From: Pseudomonadota bacterium | Lineage (GTDB): Bacteria; Pseudomonadota; Gammaproteobacteria; Xanthomonadales; Rhodanobacteraceae | Length of the DNA: 8,703 nt | Assembly (NCBI GenBank): GCA_018241165.1 | Contig: JAFEEK010000469.1 | Location: forward strand, 1-8,703 | Direction: 5' to 3' | Part shown: positions 5,599-8,703 of the stretch, piece by piece | Layout of the letters: the number at the start of each line of letters is the position of its first letter | How positions within the stretch are numbered: the stretch's first letter is position 1 | Program-made: the position numbers and the translations under genes | The notes under the pieces: model-generated | Told to the model about the DNA's origin: nothing | The model's input: the letters and a program-made list of their open reading frames with translations, nothing else | Databases searched by the model: none

Positions 5599-6333
5599 AC
5601 CCATATACTGCCCGCCGTTTATGGCCAGGTTCGCGCCCGTGATCCAGCGTGCTTCCTCGTTGACGAAAAACGCGACGGCATAGGCGATTTCGTCCGGCTC
5701 GCCCAGGCGCCCGACCGGGATCTGCGCGGCAATCTTGTTGCGCACGTCCTCGGGCACGGCCATTACCATTTCCGTCGCCACATAGCCGGGCGAGACGGTA
5801 TTGACCGTGATTCCGAACTTGGCGTTTTCCTGCGCCAGCGAAATCGTGAAGCCGTGCATGCCGGCCTTGGACGCGGCGTAATTGGCCTGTCCGTACTGGC
5901 CCTTCTGGCCGTTGATCGAGCTGATCTGGATGATGCGGCCCCATTTGCGGTTGCGCATGCCGTCGATCACCGGGCGCGTGACGTTGAAGCAGGAATTGAG
6001 GTTCGTGTTGATCACTTCCTGCCACTGCAGCGCGCTCATCTTGTGGAACGTCGTGTCGCGCGTGATGCCGGCGTTGTTGACGAGGATATCGACCGGCCCG
6101 AGTTGTGCCTCGACGCCGCGCACGAGTTTTTCCGCCGCCTCCGGCGTAGACACATCGCCAGGCACGATCGCGGCGTCCACGCCATGCGATTTCATGTTGG
6201 CTTGCCAGGCCTTCGCCTTGGTTTCGTCGCGGTAATTGGTCGCGACCTTGTGGCCGAGACTGGCCAGACGCTTGACGATGGCGCTGCCGATTCCGCCAGT
6301 GCCACCGGTGACGAGTGCGATGCGTGAAGTCAT
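5593..6333 (-). CDS. phaB: Acetoacetyl-CoA reductase (first copy, after gluQ)
   Basis: A 246-residue short-chain dehydrogenase, the usual PhaB length, expected to make (R)-3-hydroxybutyryl-CoA with NADPH for polyester synthesis. The cofactor loop TGGTGGIG is at 9-16, NNAG at 86-89 and ITRDTTFHKM at 90-99. The active-site block ISSINGQKGQYGQANYAASKAG carries Ser139, Tyr152 and Lys156. SPGYVATEMV is at 181-190, and the protein ends TGANLAINGGQYMGW. The QKGQxGQ segment separates PhaB from FabG. It is clearly paralogous to, but well diverged from, the copy at 3904-4650. A strong AAAGGAG box 6 nt before the ATG fixes the start. It begins 16 nt after gluQ, so the two probably share a transcript. 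The stop codon is buried in a long inverted repeat. Confidence 0.93.
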   Translation of the reverse strand: MTSRIALVTGGTGGIGSAIVKRLASLGHKVATNYRDETKAKAWQANMKSHGVDAAIVPGDVSTPEAAEKLVRGVEAQLGPVDILVNNAGITRDTTFHKMSALQWQEVINTNLNSCFNVTRPVIDGMRNRKWGRIIQISSINGQKGQYGQANYAASKAGMHGFTISLAQENAKFGITVNTVSPGYVATEMVMAVPEDVRNKIAAQIPVGRLGEPDEIAYAVAFFVNEEARWITGANLAINGGQYMGW

Positions 6334-6339
6334 GTCTTG

Positions 6340-6346
6340 CTCCTTT
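6340..6346 (-). promoter_or_regulatory. Strong ribosome binding site of the first phaB
   Basis: On the minus strand AAAGGAG lies 6 nt before the ATG at 6333, inside the 16-nt gap after the gluQ stop. It sets the start and allows independent, efficient initiation within the gluQ-phaB transcript. Confidence 0.85.
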
Positions 6347-6349
6347 TGT

Positions 6350-7231
6350 TTATGCTGGATCGGGATCGATTTTACACTTCGCGGCCGATGACACTGCCCG
6401 CAGTGCAGCAAGATCGAAATCCGAGACGGCTTTCGACAGCAGTCCGGCGACATCGTTCGCATCCGGCACGCATTGGCCGAGGAATTGCAGCGCGGCACGC
6501 AGGGCAGGAAGCGGTTTGCTCCGGTCCACCGGCCGCGCGTGGTCTTGTTTGGAAAGTTTGCGGCCGCTGGCATCGAGCGCCAGCGGTAGATGCACAAAGT
6601 CTGGAGTCGGCAGACCAAGCAGGTTCTGCAAATGCATTTGCCGCGGTGTGGAATCGAGCAGGTCGGCGCCGCGCACGACTTCGGTAATGCCCTGATCCGC
6701 ATCGTCCACGACCACGGCGAGCTGGTATGCGTACCAGCCATCGACACGGCGTATCACGAAATTGCCGACGGATTCGCGCAGATCCTGCACTTGCGGCCCG
6801 AACCCGAGGTCGTGGAACCGGATCGTCGCGTCGGCGACGCGCAGCCGCCACGCGGGCGCGCGCGCGGGATCGGCCGTAGCGATGCACGCGTCGCGGTGGA
6901 TTCCACCGAACGGCTCCAGATCCACCCGGCTGCACCAGCAGGGGAAAACGTGGCCAGCCTCGCGCAAACGGGCGAACGCGGTCGCGTACGCCGCCGTGCG
7001 GGTGCTTTGGTAGAGTACCGGCTCGTCCGATTCCATGCCGAAGGCGGCGAGGGTTTCGAGGATGTCCGCTGCCGCGCCGGGAACCTCGCGCGGCGGATCG
7101 AGGTCTTCCATGCGGACGATCCAGGCACCATTTTGCGAACGTGCTCGAATCCAGCTGCCGACGGCCGCTACCAGCGAGCCGAAGTGCAGTTGTCCGGTGG
7201 GAGAGGGCGCGAAGCGGCCGCGGTAAGTCAT
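6350..7231 (-). CDS. gluQ: Glutamyl-Q tRNA(Asp) synthetase
   Basis: A truncated glutamyl-tRNA synthetase paralogue (YadB/GluQ-RS) of 293 residues. It activates glutamate without tRNA and attaches it to queuosine in the anticodon of tRNA-Asp; it lacks the anticodon-binding domain of real GluRS, as here. Visible are FAPSPTGQLHFGSL (7-20, HIGH-equivalent HFGS at 16-19), RMEDLDPPRE (40-49), a zinc site with Cys98, Cys100 and Cys116, WYAYQLAVVVDD (166-177), GADLLDSTPRQ (188-198) and the KLSKQ loop (225-229). In the E. coli enzyme a Tyr completes the zinc site; the matching position here appears to be His112. The open frame continues far upstream through htpX, but family conservation sets the start at MTYRGRFAPSPTG. 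A GGGA box lies 6 nt upstream. Divergent from htpX; phaB follows after 16 nt. Confidence 0.95.
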   Translation of the reverse strand: MTYRGRFAPSPTGQLHFGSLVAAVGSWIRARSQNGAWIVRMEDLDPPREVPGAAADILETLAAFGMESDEPVLYQSTRTAAYATAFARLREAGHVFPCWCSRVDLEPFGGIHRDACIATADPARAPAWRLRVADATIRFHDLGFGPQVQDLRESVGNFVIRRVDGWYAYQLAVVVDDADQGITEVVRGADLLDSTPRQMHLQNLLGLPTPDFVHLPLALDASGRKLSKQDHARPVDRSKPLPALRAALQFLGQCVPDANDVAGLLSKAVSDFDLAALRAVSSAAKCKIDPDPA

Positions 7232-7240
7232 CCGAATTCC

Positions 7241-7326
7241 CGTCATTCCGGCCATGGATTGGCCGGAATCCAGGAGGCAGGATGCCACCAGAAAGACGCT
7301 GGATTCCGGCTTCCGCCGGAATGACG
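7241..7326. repeat. Palindromic MITE-like repeat between gluQ and htpX
   Basis: The element begins CGTCATTCCGG and ends CCGGAATGACG, perfect 11-bp terminal inverted repeats. Each end is itself a hairpin: ATTCCGGCC with GGCCGGAAT on the left, ATTCCGGC with GCCGGAAT on the right. Internal GGAATCCAG (7265-7273) and CTGGATTCC (7299-7307) also mirror each other. The 86-nt unit closely resembles the dispersed CGTCATTCCGGC...GCCGGAATGACG elements common in proteobacterial intergenic regions. Its left edge reaches the gluQ ribosome binding site. Confidence 0.8.
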
Positions 7327-7340
7327 AGCAAAGCATAATT

Positions 7341-7368
7341 CTTGAAACCGCGTCCAGTCTCCCCAAAG
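7341..7368 (+). promoter_or_regulatory. Sigma-32 (heat-shock) promoter for htpX
   Basis: CTTGAAA (7341-7347) and CCCCAAAG (7361-7368) are separated by 13 nt. They match the RpoH consensus of a CTTGAA-type -35, a spacer of about 13-14 nt and a CCCCAT-type -10, with all four diagnostic C present. Transcription would start near 7375, about 34 nt before the htpX ATG. htpX is a known heat-shock gene in E. coli, which supports the call. Confidence 0.68.
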
Positions 7369-7408
7369 TACGGTCTACACAATTCAATCCACCAACAAAG
7401 GCACATCC

Positions 7409-8290
7409 ATGTTGCGCATCCTGCTGTTTCTCGGCACCAACCTCGCCATCATGCTGGTGCTGGGCATCGTGTGCTCGATCTTCGGCATCGACCGCTGGGC
7501 CTATGGCCAGTCTGGCATCAACCTGCAAGGCTTGCTTGTCATGTGTGCGGTGTTCGGCATGGGCGGCGCGTTCATATCGCTGGCGATGTCGAAGATGATC
7601 GCCAAGTGGACGACGCACGCGCAGGTAATTACCGATCCAAAAGGCGCCAACGAAATCTGGCTGCTGAACACCGTGCGCCAGCATGCCGACAATGCCGGCA
7701 TCGGCATGCCGGAGGTGGCGCTGTACGACTCGCCGGACATGAACGCGTTTGCGACCGGCATGAGTCGCAACCACGCGTTGGTCGCGGTGAGCACCGGACT
7801 CTTGCAGAGCATGGATCGCGAGCAGATTTCCGCGGTGCTCGGCCACGAGATCACCCACGTTGCCAACGGCGACATGGTGACGTTGACCCTGATCCAGGGC
7901 GTGCTCAACACGTTCGTGATGTTCCTCGCGCGCATCCTGGGCACCCTGATCGAAAGCGCGCTCGGCGGCAGTCGCGACAACAACCGTGGTGGCGGCTGGG
8001 CGTATTTCCTGATCGTGATGATCCTGCAGACCGTGCTCGGATTCCTCGCCACCATCGTCGTGATGTGGTTCTCGCGCTGGCGCGAGTTCCGCGCCGATGC
8101 AGGTGGCGCGAAACTCGGCAGTCGCGCCGGCATGATCTCGGCATTGCAGACGCTTTCCGGCGCGCATGAATCCGGCTTGCCCAAGGCCGTGGCGGCGTTC
8201 GGCATCTCCGGCGACAGCACGGTGGCGCGGCTGTTCATGAGCCACCCGCCGATTGCCGAACGCATCGCCGCGCTGCGCAACGCGGCGTAA
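7409..8290 (+). CDS. htpX: Membrane zinc metalloprotease HtpX
   Basis: An M48-family inner-membrane endopeptidase with a cytosolic active site. In E. coli it works with FtsH in degrading damaged membrane proteins under heat and envelope stress. The 293-residue product has full family length. There are two N-terminal membrane segments (about 4-24 and 39-60) and the zinc motif HEITH at 146-150 (ligands His146 and His150, catalytic Glu147). Two further hydrophobic segments follow (about 158-182 and 197-221), then REFRAD at 225-230 with the third zinc ligand Glu226. The C terminus contains LFMSHPPIAERIAAL (275-289), typical of HtpX. AAAGG lies 7 nt before the ATG. A sigma-32-like promoter precedes it. 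It is a single-gene unit, divergent from gluQ and converging with an RND pump gene 15 nt downstream, without a visible terminator between. Confidence 0.97.
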   Translation: MLRILLFLGTNLAIMLVLGIVCSIFGIDRWAYGQSGINLQGLLVMCAVFGMGGAFISLAMSKMIAKWTTHAQVITDPKGANEIWLLNTVRQHADNAGIGMPEVALYDSPDMNAFATGMSRNHALVAVSTGLLQSMDREQISAVLGHEITHVANGDMVTLTLIQGVLNTFVMFLARILGTLIESALGGSRDNNRGGGWAYFLIVMILQTVLGFLATIVVMWFSRWREFRADAGGAKLGSRAGMISALQTLSGAHESGLPKAVAAFGISGDSTVARLFMSHPPIAERIAALRNAA

Positions 8291-8305
8291 GCTTCACGCT
8301 ACGCT

Positions 8306-8703
8306 TCATGGCGCCGTGGGTTCGCTGCTGCCTGTGCCTTGTTCGATCCAGTCGTACAGCACCGGCAGCAGGACCAGCGTCAATAGCGTCGAGGTGATCA
8401 GTCCGCCGACGACGACGGTGGCGAGCGGGCGCTGGGTTTCCGCGCCCACGCCACTGGACAGCAGCATCGGCACCAGTCCCAGAATCGCGACGCTTGCGGT
8501 CATCAGCACCGGACGCAGGCGCAGCGCGGTGCCGCGCAGCACGGCATCGCGCACGCGTTGGCCGTGTGCGCGCAGCTCGTTCATGAAGCTCACCAGTACG
8601 ATGCCGTTCAACATCGCCACGCCGAACACGGCGATGAATCCGATCGCCGAAGGCACCGACAGATATTGCCCGGTGAGTGCGAGCGCGACGATGCCGCCGA
8701 TGG
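8306..8703 (-). CDS. RND efflux pump inner-membrane subunit (CusA/CzcA-like), C-terminal fragment
   Basis: The last 131 codons of a large resistance-nodulation-division permease; the gene continues past the right edge, so the GTG at 8656 is internal and not the start. Features are a transmembrane stretch leading into GFIAVFGVAMLNGIVLVSFMNEL, then LRPVLMTASVAILGLVPML, GAETQRPLATVVVGGLITST and LTLVLLPVLYDWIE. The AETQRPLATVVVGGL block and the IVLVS helix are typical of the heavy-metal efflux branch (CzcA, CusA), proton-driven exporters that work with a periplasmic adaptor and an outer-membrane channel. The metal specificity cannot be read because the substrate-binding and proton-relay regions lie outside the window. 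The short polar tail ends EPTAP. It converges with htpX. Confidence 0.9.
   Translation of the reverse strand, partial: IGGIVALALTGQYLSVPSAIGFIAVFGVAMLNGIVLVSFMNELRAHGQRVRDAVLRGTALRLRPVLMTASVAILGLVPMLLSSGVGAETQRPLATVVVGGLITSTLLTLVLLPVLYDWIEQGTGSSEPTAP

Noticed and set aside
5233..6327. 364-codon plus-strand frame over the repeats and phaB
   Set aside because: Composition is that of antisense to an SDR gene plus repeats; phaB on the other strand explains it.
7232..8245. Minus-strand open frame running from within htpX into gluQ
   Set aside because: It is antisense to a complete, well-conserved htpX and joins gluQ only because high GC keeps the frame open; gluQ family conservation and the GGGA box place its start at 7231.

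Overview
The window looks like chromosomal DNA of a GC-rich gammaproteobacterium, most probably of the order Xanthomonadales/Lysobacterales (Rhodanobacteraceae-like). This placement is inference. It rests on the protein types (SlyX, a DUF2058 protein, GluQ, HtpX, PhaR/PhaB), on a secreted protein ending in an IFxDGF-type tail, and on dense short intergenic repeats. No rRNA, tRNA, CRISPR array, insertion sequence or prophage gene was seen.

Layout. Positions 1-3896 read on the plus strand: the 3' end of an FKBP-type prolyl isomerase with a clear intrinsic terminator; UDP-glucose 6-dehydrogenase (ugd); slyX; a short spacer with three matching hairpins; a DUF2058 protein; and a signal-peptide-bearing secreted protein of unknown function. 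Positions 3904-7231 read on the minus strand. In transcription order these are gluQ (tRNA-Asp glutamylation), a first acetoacetyl-CoA reductase (phaB), a 353-nt repeat-rich spacer, phaR (polyhydroxyalkanoate regulator) and a second phaB paralogue. gluQ and the first phaB are 16 nt apart and look like one operon. The second phaB has its own near-consensus promoter behind phaR. Divergent from gluQ is htpX (membrane heat-shock protease), preceded by a palindromic repeat and a sigma-32-like promoter. The window ends inside a heavy-metal-type RND efflux pump gene on the minus strand, convergent with htpX.

The genes centre on poly-3-hydroxybutyrate precursor supply and its regulation (two PhaB, one PhaR; no synthase or thiolase is in view), surrounded by housekeeping and envelope genes.

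The most interesting signal is in the spacers. Two intergenic regions (2007-2092 and 5360-5545) hold eight small hairpins that share one architecture: a TCCN tetraloop closed by A-T, with stems that differ by compensatory changes. Read on the minus strand, each loop shows A-N-GGA-T, which is the CsrA/RsmA binding motif, and one hairpin matches the core of the in-vitro-selected CsrA consensus. Five of them lie between phaB and phaR, so a transcript crossing the spacer could bind or titrate RsmA. The same spacer also has four alternating GCRGCAAA half-sites abutting the phaR start (candidate autoregulatory operator), a REP-like double hairpin, and a long inverted repeat that contains the phaB stop codon.
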